Position numbers and translations under genes: made by a program. From the NCBI GenBank assembly GCA_036925085.1, contig JAUPFP010000051.1:620001-684000 (forward strand): a stretch of DNA of 64,000 nucleotides, read 5' to 3'. The notes under the pieces are model-generated. The model saw nothing but the letters and a program-made list of their open reading frames with translations. It made no database searches and was not told the DNA's origin. The stretch is from Brachycybe producta. Taxonomy: Eukaryota; Arthropoda; Diplopoda; Playtdesmida; Andrognathidae. This document shows, piece after piece, positions 53,540 through 63,789 of this stretch (its first letter is position 1; each line of letters starts with the position of its first letter).

Positions 53540-54015
53540 TAAATCTTCCTGTTTTAAATAACACCCAGTAACTCATAATCCCGCCAAAACACTAGCCTGG
53601 GGGTGAGTGACTCATCTCTGTCCCTCCCCTCGTTCTACACTGTGAATGGAAAAAAAACGAACCTCTTCATATGTTATTGTAGTATTAAATAGAGGTTCAT
53701 TTTTTTTTCGTTCACAGTGTATATTTAAATGTAAGTGGAGGATTGATATTCTTAGGACCATGGTCACTTGCACGTTGTTACACCTCAAAGGTGTACACAT
53801 GTCCAAGGTATAAAAAGACCATGCTCTTCTTTGTTCTTCATCCACTCTTTCGCTCAACTTTTGTACTACGTAGAGTCTCACATCCATATCACATCATGGG
53901 CCCGTGGACACACCTTTAATTAATAGAATTCATTCTTGTAACATGTTTCTGTACAAGAATAAATAAAGTGTTTACAATATGAAACTGCATTGTCTACTGT
54001 TCTGAAACTAATCCT
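53540..54015 (+). repeat. LTR-C with internal 82-bp MITE
   Basis: Starts near AACACCCAGTAACTCATAATC (the initial TGT is not intact), then has ATCTCTGTCCCTCCC, GTATAAAAAGACC (TATA box, 53806-53818), CTCTTTCGCTCAACTTTTGTA, ATCATGGGCCCGTGGACACACC and the poly(A) signal GAATAAATAAAGTGTTTAC. It ends near CTTCTCTAGACA (about 54025), followed by the leader TGGTGACACC, a possible primer-binding site. A TA-flanked hairpin has inserted at 53638. Confidence 0.75.
53638..53719. mobile_element. 82-bp Tc1/mariner-type MITE, TA duplication
   Basis: The inverted ends CACTGTGAATGGAAAAAAAA and the complementary TTTTTTTTTCGTTCACAGTG are flanked by TA on both sides (53636-53637 and 53720-53721). The core has a second inverted pair GAACCTCT / AGAGGTTC. 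It interrupts LTR-C relative to the copy at 62050-62080. Confidence 0.85.
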
Positions 54016-54093
54016 TCTCTAGACAAGCTGGTGACACCATATGGCAAGAAAACATATTCATCCCTAAGGAGCAACGGATCTTCCTAACAAAGG

Positions 54094-54290
54094 ATGAACA
54101 ACAATGGCGGCCAGAAGTGGATGGTCACCACCCTTCTGATAGATTACACCCCTATGCAGAAGGATGATTACAATCAATCACCATCCGACTACCTCTGTAG
54201 CTCGAATCTTCTCCGTGCAGCCACCGCTCGATTGAGAGAAGGGACAAGTTACAGAAAAGAGAGCATAATGAATTGCTCGTGGCCACCTAT
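54094..54290 (+). pseudogene. gag: family C gag N-terminus
   Basis: The ATG at 54094 opens MNNNGGQKWMVTTLLIDYTP, then an SPSDYLCSSNLLR segment and SYRKES, as in the copies at 8208, 11754 and 62430. It follows LTR-C and its leader at the natural distance. The reading leaves gag after about 65 residues, and R1 sequence begins at 54352. Confidence 0.75.
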
Positions 54291-55167
54291 TGCTCACAAT
54301 GTAATCTTAAACTTTCTTGTATTTTACAGAGAAATTTGTTATTATTTTAGTACTAGTGGGGTAACCCGTCATAAATGACAAGGGCAACCTGGTGTCATAC
54401 ATGATGCGGGTAACCCGTCATGTATGACGAGACATTCTTGGTGAACTATTTTATTCAAATACTTAAGGCCACTCAATGAAGGACGTTTTCTTCTCCCCTC
54501 TCCCCCTCTGCCCTCACATGTGTTTGCTTAAAGGTTTTTGTCCTTGTTTATACAGTGTTACTCATTGCCAGACTGATTTATCTTAATATATATATACTAG
54601 TGGGATAACCCTGGTGCAAAATTCACAGGCAGTTTCAATTTCAGTCACCTCCCACTTTTTTCCCCTCCACGTTTCTTTCTCTTTCCCCCTCTACACTTTC
54701 TAACCTTTTCCTCTCCCTGTTTCTCTCTCTCCCTCTCTACACTTTCCAATCTTTTCCCCTCTCCAATTTAATATCTTGGGGTTCTTGGACGGGAAGGGTG
54801 CAACATATAGTTCACCTTGAGAAAAAAAGCGGTTCATTTATTCATTTAAATTTATATAAATTCCGATGTTTCAAGGTTTGTACAGCATTATTACAGATGC
54901 CCACACATGCACACAGACCTGGCTTAATATATATAATACTAGTGGGGTAACCCGTCATAAATGGCGGGAACACAAATCTAGTTTAATTTTGTTACTAAAA
55001 TTATTTAACTATTTTATTCAAATACTTCATTATAAATGACATTTTGGGTAATTTGCCTTGACACTTCCATTTTTATAAGCACCTTAATATTGTTTGGGTT
55101 CTTGGATCGGGAGAGCACAATATAAAGTTGTTCATGAAAAAAAAACTGGTTTATGATGGGAGCAAAA

Positions 55168-55365
55168 TTCACAGGCAATTGTGCCCAGCATTAGAATTTC
55201 TTTTCCTCCCCCCTTTTATGACATCAGACCAAGTAACAAACGAATTAGAAATTGAAACAGGCGAAGCATGTGACATCAAACCAAGTAACAAACCAATTAA
55301 AAATTGATGACGTTCATAAAGGGGCGGAACAAAAGAAATTCTAATGCTGGGCACAATTGCCCATG
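55168..55365. repeat. palindromic MITE, TGACRTCA family, copy 4
   Basis: CACAGGCAATTGTGCCCAGCATTAG at the left and CTAATGCTGGGCACAATTGCC at the right are inverted. The interior carries GACATCAGACCAAGTAACAAAC twice and GATGACGTTCATAAAGGGGC. It is embedded in R1 at the same place as at 35060-35200, so this MITE-like palindrome is part of long R1 copies. Confidence 0.75.
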
Positions 55366-55796
55366 ATAAATTCAAGTTTGATATTATCCCCTCCCCTTTT
55401 TATATTTGAAAGAGAAAATGAGATTTTCAATCTCTCGTGTGTGCATGTGTGCGCAAGCGCATCGTTTGTTCCTTTTTTAATTTTTTCATTTCTATTTCAG
55501 TCACCCCTCCCTCTTTTTTCTCCCTCCACATTTCTCTCTCCCCCTCTACACTTTCTAACCTTTTCTCCTTCCATGTTTCTCTCTCTCCCCCTCTACACTT
55601 TCCAACCATTTTCCCATTCTTCAATTTAATATCATGCGGTTCTTGGATGGGGAGTGTGCAACACATAGTTGACCTTGAACGAAGAAAAGCTGTTCGTTTC
55701 TTCATTTTTTTAAATTTATATAAATTCTGATGTGCTTCAATGGTTGTACAGCGTTACTTCAGACAGATACATAGATAGATACCCACACAGACCTGG

Positions 55797-55893
55797 CATA
55801 ATAAATATATATATATATACATATATATACATATACATATATATATATATATGTACATATATACATATACATATATATATATATATATATATC
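55797..55893. repeat. (TA)n/(CATATA)n microsatellite
   Basis: TA runs with interspersed CATA. The repetitive peptide frames across it (for example 55732-56070) are artefacts. Confidence 0.95.
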
Positions 55894-56138
55894 CAATGTG
55901 CTTCAATGGTTTTACAGCATTACTTCAGACTGATAGACACCCACACACATGCACACAGACCTGGCATAATATATATGATATATATAATACTCCTTTCATT
56001 TCAATTTCAGTTTCCCCTCCACGTTTCTCTCTCCCCCTCTATACTTTCCAACCTTTTCCCCCTCACCTAATCAATTCAATTCAATTAGATACACCTGTAA
56101 TCAGCTTGTAAGCCATGTGGCAGGGGGATTGCTCCCAA

Positions 56139-57900
56139 TCATGAGTGATTGTCAATATTTAAAAATAAGACATCATCACGAAATTGAAATCGTCCTAACA
56201 AAGAACTATTCACAGGAAGAGAATTCCATAGTCTAACAACATTAGGAATAAAAGACCAAAAATATGCATCAGTCCTAGCCATTAATTCTTTGAAAGTCTT
56301 TGAATGCCCAAATCTACCTTTACGAGGATTTCTAGTTAGTAAACCATTAAGCAGAGTAATGTTATCATCAGACAGCAAACGTCCCAGAAGAGCAAGGCTT
56401 TGCTCATTTTTTCGGACTGCTAATGTTTCCCATTATAGCTCTTGAAGCATAGATGATACACTGTCAGTATATGCATACTGTTCCTTTACAAATCTTGCAG
56501 ACCTATGCTGCACCATTTCTATTTCTTGTTTTAGGTTATTTCTAAATGGGCTCCAAATTGGGCAACAATATTCTAAGATAGGTCTAACTAGGGTAAAGTA
56601 GCAGACCTTTTCTACATTTTCATTACAATTTTTAAGGGTGCGTTGGACTGCAGCCTTTGATTAGCTTTTGCAACTGCTTTGGTTATATAATCTTTCCAAA
56701 GCATTTCTTTGTACAAGGTTAAGCCAAGATATTTAATGGTATCAACATGAGTTAGCTGAACATCTCCCATTGTATAATCTGCCATGCAAGATTCTCGCTT
56801 TTGGTAAACTCATAACATTGCATTCACTCCTATTGAGTTGTAAATGCCACTCGGAGCACCATTCTTCAACACTGTCTAGATCTCTTTGGAGGACTTCACT
56901 ATCCTCATTATCTCTAATCCTCCTGTACACAACAGCAAACAAGCACATCATACTGTTGCATCTATCTGCCAGACCATTAATGAACAGAAGGAAAAGTAGT
57001 GGTCCAAGAATGCTGCCCTGAGGTACACCAGATGTTACTTTAGCCCAGTCCGACACAGCACCATCAATTTGGACTCGCTGTTGTCTATTTGATAAGAATG
57101 ATGATGTCCACAAAATTACTAGTTTATTTAAGTTAAAAGTCACCATTTTTTTAATTAGTAGTGAATGCTTCACTGTATCAAATGCTTTTGCAAAATCTAA
57201 ATATACCTAGTCAAATTCGCCCTTACTATCTAAGCCAGATTGTATGTCTTGGATGAAAAGTGCTAACTAGGTATCACATGATCTGCCTTTTCGAAAACCA
57301 TGCTGGTTTTCATGAATTAATTTATGGGTTTTTAAATGCTTGATTGTATTAGAATAAATTATATGCTCGAGAGTCTTACATACAATGGAGGTTAGAGAAA
57401 TGGGTCTATAGTTCTTTGGACAATGTTTATCTCCTATTTTAAACATTGGGCAAATATTTGCTTGCCTCCATGCCATAGGGAGTATGCCGCTATCAAGGGA
57501 ATCTTGGAAAAGTTTACTTAAAAAAGGGCTAACTTCTGTGGCCATCTCCTTTAGCAAACGTGGCGAAATTTCATCTGGACCAGCAGATTTATTAACATCT
57601 AGATTATAAAGCAAATTTTGTAATCCAGTGGAGTTTATAATTATGTGAGGCATGACATGAGATAAGGTGCCAAGTTGAGGTTCCTCATTACCATTATTAG
57701 CATGAAAGACACTTTGCAAATAGTCATTAAGTGTGTTTGCAATAACCTGCTTGTTTGTACAGACATCACCAAGTGGTGTTATAATGGAAGTTATATTATT
57801 TGGAATTTTGTTGAGAGATTTTACATATTTCCATAACAACTTGGGATTTTTATGGAGTGATACCCCTAAGACATTATTATTAAAGTTCAAGTTTGCAATG
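56139..57900 (-). pseudogene. LINE reverse transcriptase, decayed
   Basis: Minus strand. 57890-57267 reads the region before and at the RT start (NPKLLWKYVKSLN, SAGPDEISPRLLKEM, CPKNYRPISLTSIVCK, NQHGFRKGRSCDT). 57173-56742 reads SFLSNRQQRVQIDG, VTSGVPQGSILGPLLFLLFIN and the position of the catalytic box as CLFAVVYRR: the two aspartates of FADD are replaced by Val-Val. 56378-56139 gives the C-terminal tail (FKELMARTDAYFWSFIPNVVRLWNSLP). Motif A lies in a gap with stops near 57200. It resembles the LINE at 1-1019 in motif spelling, so the two are probably the same clade. The beginning is separated by an LTR insertion and resumes at 58655. Confidence 0.88.
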
Positions 57901-57912
57901 TCCCACCAGGAC

Positions 57913-58654
57913 TGTTACAACGCCAGGTAATTTTCAATGCAAAACACACGTAAAAACTTACCGTGAACCGACTCCACAACGGGGACGGGACCGTACCCAT
58001 AGCCGCCTCCGCACGGTGATCCTCGGGATGTGTTGGCTCCCATGTGGAGCCACCCACGACGGACATGAAAAACCATGCCGCCATGCCGAGAATATTGCGG
58101 TAGAACGCCGGTTCTACCGCGAGCCGACACGAGTACCGGCAGGAAAAGGACGGTAACCTTTCCCCTCGCGGTACTCCCCAATGAATGGACACGACACACA
58201 AAGTAAGTGATGAACAAAATGTTTAATCTACACTTACAGCAAAAATGATGGCAAAGGTTATTTACAAAAAGGCTGGTCTGTTTGACCAGCCCACAAGCAC
58301 TTTATATAAATAAAGGCCAACAGGCCAAAGACACAAAAACGATGAGAGATGATAACCCCGGACAATGGAGGTCTACCTGACCTCCGTCCACGGTTCAGGT
58401 CTGCTCAATCCAGCTGCCCACAACCAACTGCCCAGATCTTGTGGCTGACCAGGCCACAGGACACCTCCAGGCAACTCCACCTGGCGGGGACAGAGGTCAC
58501 ATCTGACCTCTCACCCATAGACTTCATGGTGAGAGGCCTGCTAGCACCAAGATGGCGTCCGTCCCAACAGCCTACTGTAGCTGTTAGGCAGACCACCATA
58601 GGGAATTTGTCTGCTCATTCAAAAATTTGAAAATGAGCAGACCAGGTTGCCACA
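57913..58654 (-). mobile_element. LTR, family A, inserted in LINE
   Basis: TGTGGCAACC (minus, from 58654) to TTGTAACA (57913), about 742 bases, with stem-loop 1 (58271-58291) and stem-loop 2 (58097-58120). It interrupts one LINE reading frame. Unlike other A-LTRs, no 4-bp target duplication can be seen (GGAC left, AGTG right), so a deletion or recombination accompanied or followed insertion. Confidence 0.85.
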
Positions 58655-58855
58655 AGTGTTCCTTTTTAAGCAAATTTTTCACAAGATGTTGCTGGGAATT
58701 AAATTGAAATTTAATAGTGTCATCCATGTTCATCTTCATTTTCGATCTAAATTTGCATTGTTTACGAAGAGCGCGACGTATCTCAGTGGTGTACCAAATT
58801 GGTTCCATGCTTGATTTTACATTTTTGCATGGGATGAATTTATTTATCAGAGTCC
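58655..58855 (-). pseudogene. LINE N-terminal side of RT
   Basis: Minus-strand reading EPIWYTTEIRRALRKQCKFR matches the region between endonuclease and RT in LINEs, where the pattern PW.. ..R.A.R.. is common. It joins the frame at 57900 once the LTR is ignored. The endonuclease is missing: at about 58855 a different element starts. Confidence 0.65.
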
Positions 58856-59709
58856 CCCTCCGTGTCCAACCAGACCAGTGGAAGTGGAAGTTAGGATGCC
58901 GGCCAACAGCCGCATGCCTATTTCTGGTTGGGTCCCCACAACCTTTTTCACAACATCCAACAGTGCTCCGTCGGTGATTATGCCTCCACGGTGCGGTCGC
59001 ATCATTACAAAGTTTTCGTATGGAGGTAGGACAGCAGGGACACCCCCGACGGCACCTTCTTATTCAAAACCACTGTGACCATTTCGCCAACAGCAACCTC
59101 AACCGGTTGTGGCCCCTCCGATGATGGTGCGGGAATGCAACTCCAATCGCTCACCTACACCGTTACCCCGACCAGTCATCAGGGGAAACGGGGTTTAAGC
59201 CGATTTCCACCTTGCGAACACGGACAGAAACAGACACCAATTGTATGTCAGAGAGTCTATTCTGAAATCCGGTGAATTCACGGAACAAAGTTTATGAAAC
59301 ACCGTCAAACAACGGTAGACCTGTACACAACCGTAGTATCACGGACAAATGTTCATGTCCCACGGTAAACATACGGTTAGTCTCTTTTCACCGTCTTTGA
59401 CCGGCGATATATGGACAACAGTCCATAATTTACCATCTACTAACGGTGAAACTACCTTTTTACGGTGTTCATCCGTCCCGCACGGTCAACCACCATGCTA
59501 CCGGTTTACTAACGGTAAACCTTAACCGTAAACCAGTTTCTACCATAGTATCACGGAGAATGGTCTGTGTCCTATGGTATACTACCAGTATCCAATAGTT
59601 CAAACAATTCTTCACTGCTGTACCATGGACAAAGTCCATGCCCTGCTGTGTCTGGACAGTTTCACAGTTTTTTGGCAGCGGTAGCGCTACGCCCGGCACC
59701 TACTCCATT
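58856..59709 (-). mobile_element. family B LTR element, 5' internal part
   Basis: Lies directly after the LTR end (59710) on the minus strand. The first bases AATGGAGTAGGTGCC contain TGG at the usual primer-binding position. 59280-59620 is filled with ACGGT(AA)/(TT)ACCGT words in both orientations, resembling the ACGGTGAAA repeats of family A. Short minus-strand frames (59699-59469; about 59020-58860 with GGIITDGALLDVVKKVVG) may be gag leader pieces but match nothing I know. The rest of the element is cut off by the LINE. Confidence 0.55.
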
Positions 59710-60329
59710 TGTAACGACCTGACTTGGGTTTGTTGCAATACCCCGGCAACACTACCCTGTCTTACCAGATTCCTGACTCCTTTGGGGGCCGGGATCCAAA
59801 CGCGGACTGCCCTCTTGTACCGTCCGGTCCCTGGGTGATGCCGGTTGAGAGTCATCCTCGCAGACGGAGGCTTTCCGCCACACAAGTCTAGGAATGCACG
59901 GTAGACTCCCGTTGAATCTTACCGTGGCATCCGATGTGAAGCACCAGCCAAAACGACGGAAAACAGAACGATGATGGTCTCGGGTGATCCCCACCGGAGT
60001 CCCCACCCTCCCCGCAAAAACTTCCCCAGAATAAAGCTGACACGGACAACAGTGTGTAGAGTAAATGAAATAAAAGGTAATTTATTTCAATTATAACAAC
60101 TTACTAAATTAATAGAATACACCCAATGTCCAGCAGAGAAACACAAAAGCTGATCTCCCAGCAAACAAAGAAAAGATGAAAAGGTGGCCATCTTGGCCAC
60201 CAGCAGCAAACTCGCATCCTCTCATGCTTCTGCTCACAAACACACTGCCCTTCCTTAATGGCTGCCTTGCCATTAAGTACCCCCAGGCTGCTCCACCTGG
60301 GGGTTGACAGTCTCCCTACCTGGAGTTTA

Positions 60330-61652
60330 CGAGGTCTGTTCACGCAGTAGCAGAACTTTTATTTTTTTAAACTTTATTATTAATTTTATAGATTATTGGT
60401 CCTTGTCCCCTTCAAACTACCCCCCTCCCCTATACACACACTTTTCCCAGTGGTGTTTCCATTTCGCGAAGCAGTCCTGGATAGCTTCATTTGAAATGGC
60501 CTTTAAGGTCTGTGACGAATTTGCATTGATGTCATCAATAGTTTGAAAACGGGGTCCTTTCAGCTTTGATTTTAATTTCGGAAATAAGAAAAAAAATCAC
60601 AAGGAGCCAGGTCTGGCGAGTAAGGAGGTTGTGGGAGGACAGTAATCTGATTTTTGGCACAAAACTGACGAATTGACAAAGCTGAGTGTCCGGGTGCATT
60701 GTCGTGATGCAAGAACCATGAGTTGTCTCGCCACAACTCTGGTTTCTTTCTGCGGATTTTTTCACGTAACCGTTGTAAAATACCTTGGTAGTACACACGG
60801 GTCACTGTTTCACCTTGAGGCAACAATTCAAAATGTATAATTTCATTAAAGTCGAAAGAAACATGAAGCATCACTTTGACATTGGATCGAGACTGACGTG
60901 CTTTCTTGTGGCGTAGAGATCCTTTGCCAATCCATTGCGATGATTGAACTTTTGTCTTAATGTCGTAGCCGTAAACCCAGCTTTGGTCTCCCATTATGAT
61001 CTTTTGAAATAATGTTTCATCGTCATTGATTGTTCGAGGAGTTGCCGACAAACGTCCACGCAATTTTCTTTCTGTTGTTCGGTCATCAAACGAGAAACAC
61101 ATTTTGCTGCAACTCGATGCATGTTCAATTTTTCAGTCAAAATTTTATGGCAAGACCCAATTGAGATGCTAACCTCATTTGCAATTTCTCTGAGTCAATC
61201 AGTGATTTGCACGCACCAGCTCGTGGATTTTCTGAACGTGGGAGTCATCAGTTGAAGTCGAAGGCCTTCCTGGTCGAGGATCATCTTCAATTGACTGGCC
61301 ACCACTTTTAAATCGTGAAAACCAATCGTAACATTGCGTACGACCCAGAGCATCATCTCCGTAAGCTTGTTTCAAAAGTTGAAACGTTTCTGTGAAAGTT
61401 TTGCCCAGTTTCACGCAAAATGTTACATTGCATCGTTGTTCCAGATAATCGCACATTTCAAAACTCGCCACTAACACTTAAACACGTTGCACTCAAATAA
61501 CAATATCATGAAAACTAAACGAGATATAAACAATCCAAGAACATGTGGTTACAGAGGACGTTATGCGCATGCAATGCTGCCAACTGCATATCACTAAATA
61601 TCTCCATTAGCATGTAATTCAAAATGTTCGGTTACTTTTTGAACAGACCTCG
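60330..61652 (-). mobile_element. mariner transposon, 1323 bp, TA duplication
   Basis: Imperfect inverted ends CGAGGTCTGTTCACGCAGTA (60330) and, from the other end, CGAGGTCTGTTCAAAAAGTA. TA lies at both borders (60328-60329 and 61653-61654), the target duplication made by mariners. Length and single transposase gene fit the superfamily. It sits inside LTR-B. Confidence 0.95.
60572..61477 (-). pseudogene. mariner transposase (D,D34D), broken
   Basis: Starts at 61477 with an N-terminal helix-turn-helix region (VKLGKTFTETFQLLKQAYGDDAL, shown in part; RTQCYDWFSRFKSG; a DDPRPGRPS linker). The catalytic part (61102-60572) has GDQSWVYGYD (first Asp), HHDNAPGHS (second) and YSPDLAPCDFF (third), with 34 residues between the last two, i.e. 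the D,D34D triad of true mariners. All three aspartates remain. A TGA in the helix region and at least two frameshifts (61199-61060) inactivate it. The C-terminus ends early at 60572. Cut-and-paste transposition at TA sites is the known role. Confidence 0.92.
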
Positions 61653-61755
61653 TATGTCGTCCGCCGGGCTGCTTACTATATCAGCCTAGCAGACGACATC
61701 AGGATTTTAGTATTGCTCCTCCTAATTAAAGAAGGAACAAAACTGGGTCGTCACA

Positions 61756-61990
61756 ATATTTATTCACTCACACATCCGCATCCTGTTTTGAAATATTGAA
61801 ATGCCGCAGTGTTTAATTGCAAATGTTTAACTATCAAACAATCTATAAGACATACTATTATAAGGAATATAAGGTAAGTTAATAGTCAAAGCTAGTGCTA
61901 AAAACATGACCATATTCTACAGTTAGCAATCATTAAGATTATTATCCTTACTGTATTTTTATATATGTCCTTACAGGACTTGTTATTTAT
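61756..61990. other. AT-rich spacer
   Basis: No feature recognised. Confidence 0.5.
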
Positions 61991-62380
61991 TGTAACACCC
62001 ATGATCCCACCAAAACAATAGCCAGAGGGGTAAACAACTCATCTCTGTCCCTCCCTTTTTCTATGTCCTAATTCTAAGTGGCAGATTAATACCTCTAAGG
62101 ACTATGGTCACTTGGACCTAGTTACACCTCATAGGTGTACACAGTTCCAAGGTATAAAAGGAATATGCTCATCTTTGTTCTTGGTCCACTCTTTCGCTCA
62201 ACTTTTGTACTTTGTCGATTCTCACATTCATATCACATCATGGGCCCATGGACGCACCTTTGATTAATAACTATTCATTCTTGTAATGTTACTGTTTCTA
62301 TACAAAAGTGAATAAAAGTGTTTGCAATATGAAACTGCATTGTGTACTTTTATGAAACTAATCCTTCACCTTAGGGCAAG
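61991..62380 (+). repeat. LTR-C, best complete start
   Basis: TGTAACACCCATGATCCCACC, then ATCTCTGTCCCTCCC, AAGTGGCAGATTAATACC, a TATA box (GTATAAAAGG, 62151-62160), CTCTTTCGCTCAACTTTTGTA, a CATATCACATCATGGGCCCATGG palindrome and GTGAATAAAAGTGTTTGC as the poly(A) signal. The end is near CTAATCCTTCACC. Confidence 0.8.
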
Positions 62381-62429
62381 AAAGCATATGGATCCCAACT
62401 GAACAGCAGATCTTCCAACCAAGAGAAAG

Positions 62430-62621
62430 ATGAACAACAATGGCCACCAGAAGTGGATGGTAACCATCCTTCTGATAGATTGCACCCCTACACAGAAGGA
62501 TGACTACAATCCATCACCATCCAACTACTTCTGTAGCTCGAAACTTCTCTGTGTGTTCACCACGCAATCCAGGGAAGCAACGGGTTACAGAAAAGAGAGC
62601 ACAATGAATTGCTCAAAATAG
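62430..62621 (+). pseudogene. gag: family C gag N-terminus
   Basis: MNNNGHQKWMVTILLIDCTP and following as in the other three copies. Stop at 62619-62621 after 63 codons. The shared stop position region (after SYRKES..NC/NCS) in several copies hints that the first gag exon or domain really ends close to here, or that all derive from one truncated progenitor. Confidence 0.75.
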
Positions 62622-62721
62622 TCAACAGGTCGTCATCAGGCTCACATTTGGTTTAGGTGCGGGATGTGCCTTCATTCTGCCTTCTCTGACCGGTTTACAG
62701 AAGATGTCTTTTTGTCTTAAG

Positions 62722-62993
62722 TGTGACGACCCAGTTCTGCTCCTTTTGGAGCAGAACTAAATTCCCATGTCGTCTGCTAGGCACTTATAAATTGGTTGCC
62801 AGGCAGACGACATAATGGCCAGCAAGGGTCCCTGTCCTCCCCCAGGTGGAGCAGCCTGGGGGTGATATATATGGCGGCGGCCATTATATCTGGGCAGTGG
62901 AAAGTGAACCCTTATGATGTGTGCTTCTGGGAGAATGCTCTCTTCATTTCAACAGGTGGCCAAGATGGCCACCATTCATCTTTTCCTTTGTGT
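62722..62993 (+). repeat. LTR-B, 5' part
   Basis: TGTGACGACCCAGTTCTGC through GCAGCCTGGGGGTG to GGTGGCCAAGATGGCCACC and TTTCCTTTGTGT, cut at 62994 by an A-LTR. Confidence 0.8.
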
Positions 62994-63789
62994 TGTAACG
63001 TCCCGCCGGACCGTCACAATAACCCCAGTAAGTTCACCCCAAAAAGGACGTAAAACTTACCGCTTAACCGGCTCCTTACGGGGACGGGACCGTACCCGTA
63101 GCCGTCTCCCACACGGTGCTCCTGGGTTGTGCCGGCTCCACGGAGCCACTCCCGACGGACACGACGAAAGACCACGCCGCCACGCCGAGAATATCGCGGT
63201 AGAACACCGGTTCTACCGCGAGCCGACACGAGTTCCGGCCGAAAGAGGACGGAAAAAGACGGTGGCGTTTCCCCAAACCAGAAACCCACCCCCCTCGCGG
63301 TAACTCCCCAAGAAATGACACGACACAAGGCAAGTGATGATTAAATAAAAGTGTTTAATGACACTTACGACGATTGATGAAAAAGATGGCAGTGATAATA
63401 TTTACACAACTTGGCTGGTAAACTTCTACCAGCCAAGCCCCCATAAATATACAAACAAGGCCTAATGGCCAAAGGCACAAAAGAAGAAGATGAGGCACTG
63501 GCCAGTGGAGGTCTCCTTGGCCTCCACCCACAGGTCTTCTCAGTCTCACAGCCTACAACCAACTGCCCAGTTCCTGTGGTTGACTAGGCCACAGGAAACC
63601 TCCAGGCAACTCCACCTGGAGGGGACAGAGGTCACTTCTGACCTCTCACCCATAGACTTCATGGTGAGAGGTCTGCTGGCACCAAAATGGCGTCTGTCCT
63701 AACAGCCTACTGTAGCTGTCAGGCAGACCACCATAGGGAAATTCGTCTGCTCAATCAAATTTAAAAATTGAGCAGACCAGGTTGCCACA
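62994..63789 (-). repeat. LTR-A of an element running off the right edge
   Basis: 796 bases, TGTGGCAACC (63789) to GTTACA (62994) on the minus strand. It holds stem-loop 1 (63410-63437; closing pair A-T) and stem-loop 2 (63195-63220). Because internal sequence follows at 63790, this is the 3' LTR of a minus-strand element. Confidence 0.92.

Larger units (their letters stand above)
54352..56075 (+). repeat. chain of R1 repeats (at least four, head to tail)
   Basis: Each copy begins ACTAGTGGGGTAACCCGTCATAAATG or a variant (54352, 54596, 54938) directly after the (TA)n end of the previous copy. A further copy lacking the head starts near 55890, and a last piece lies at 55985-56075. Copies differ by large internal deletions. 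Such chaining suggests insertion at or next to the (TA)n tail, or tandem amplification. No frame is conserved between copies. Confidence 0.75.
59710..61755 (-). repeat. LTR-B, interrupted by a mariner
   Basis: Minus strand: TGTGACGACCCAG (61755) to CAGGTCGTTACA (59710). Without the mariner it is about 720 bases. Similar in plan to LTR-A: a CCCCAGGTGGAGCAGCCTGGGGG hairpin, GGTGGCCAAGATGGCCACC palindrome, AAATAAATTACC near the poly(A) position and a terminal GGGTATTGCAACA segment. A second, partial LTR-B is at 62722-62993 in plus orientation. No target duplication is visible. Confidence 0.8.

Noticed and set aside
55732-56111. Tyr/Ile-rich proteins over the TA microsatellite
   Set aside because: They are microsatellite translation only.
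57909-58658. 4-bp target duplication for the LTR in the LINE
   Set aside because: GGAC and AGTG do not match, so no duplication is claimed.
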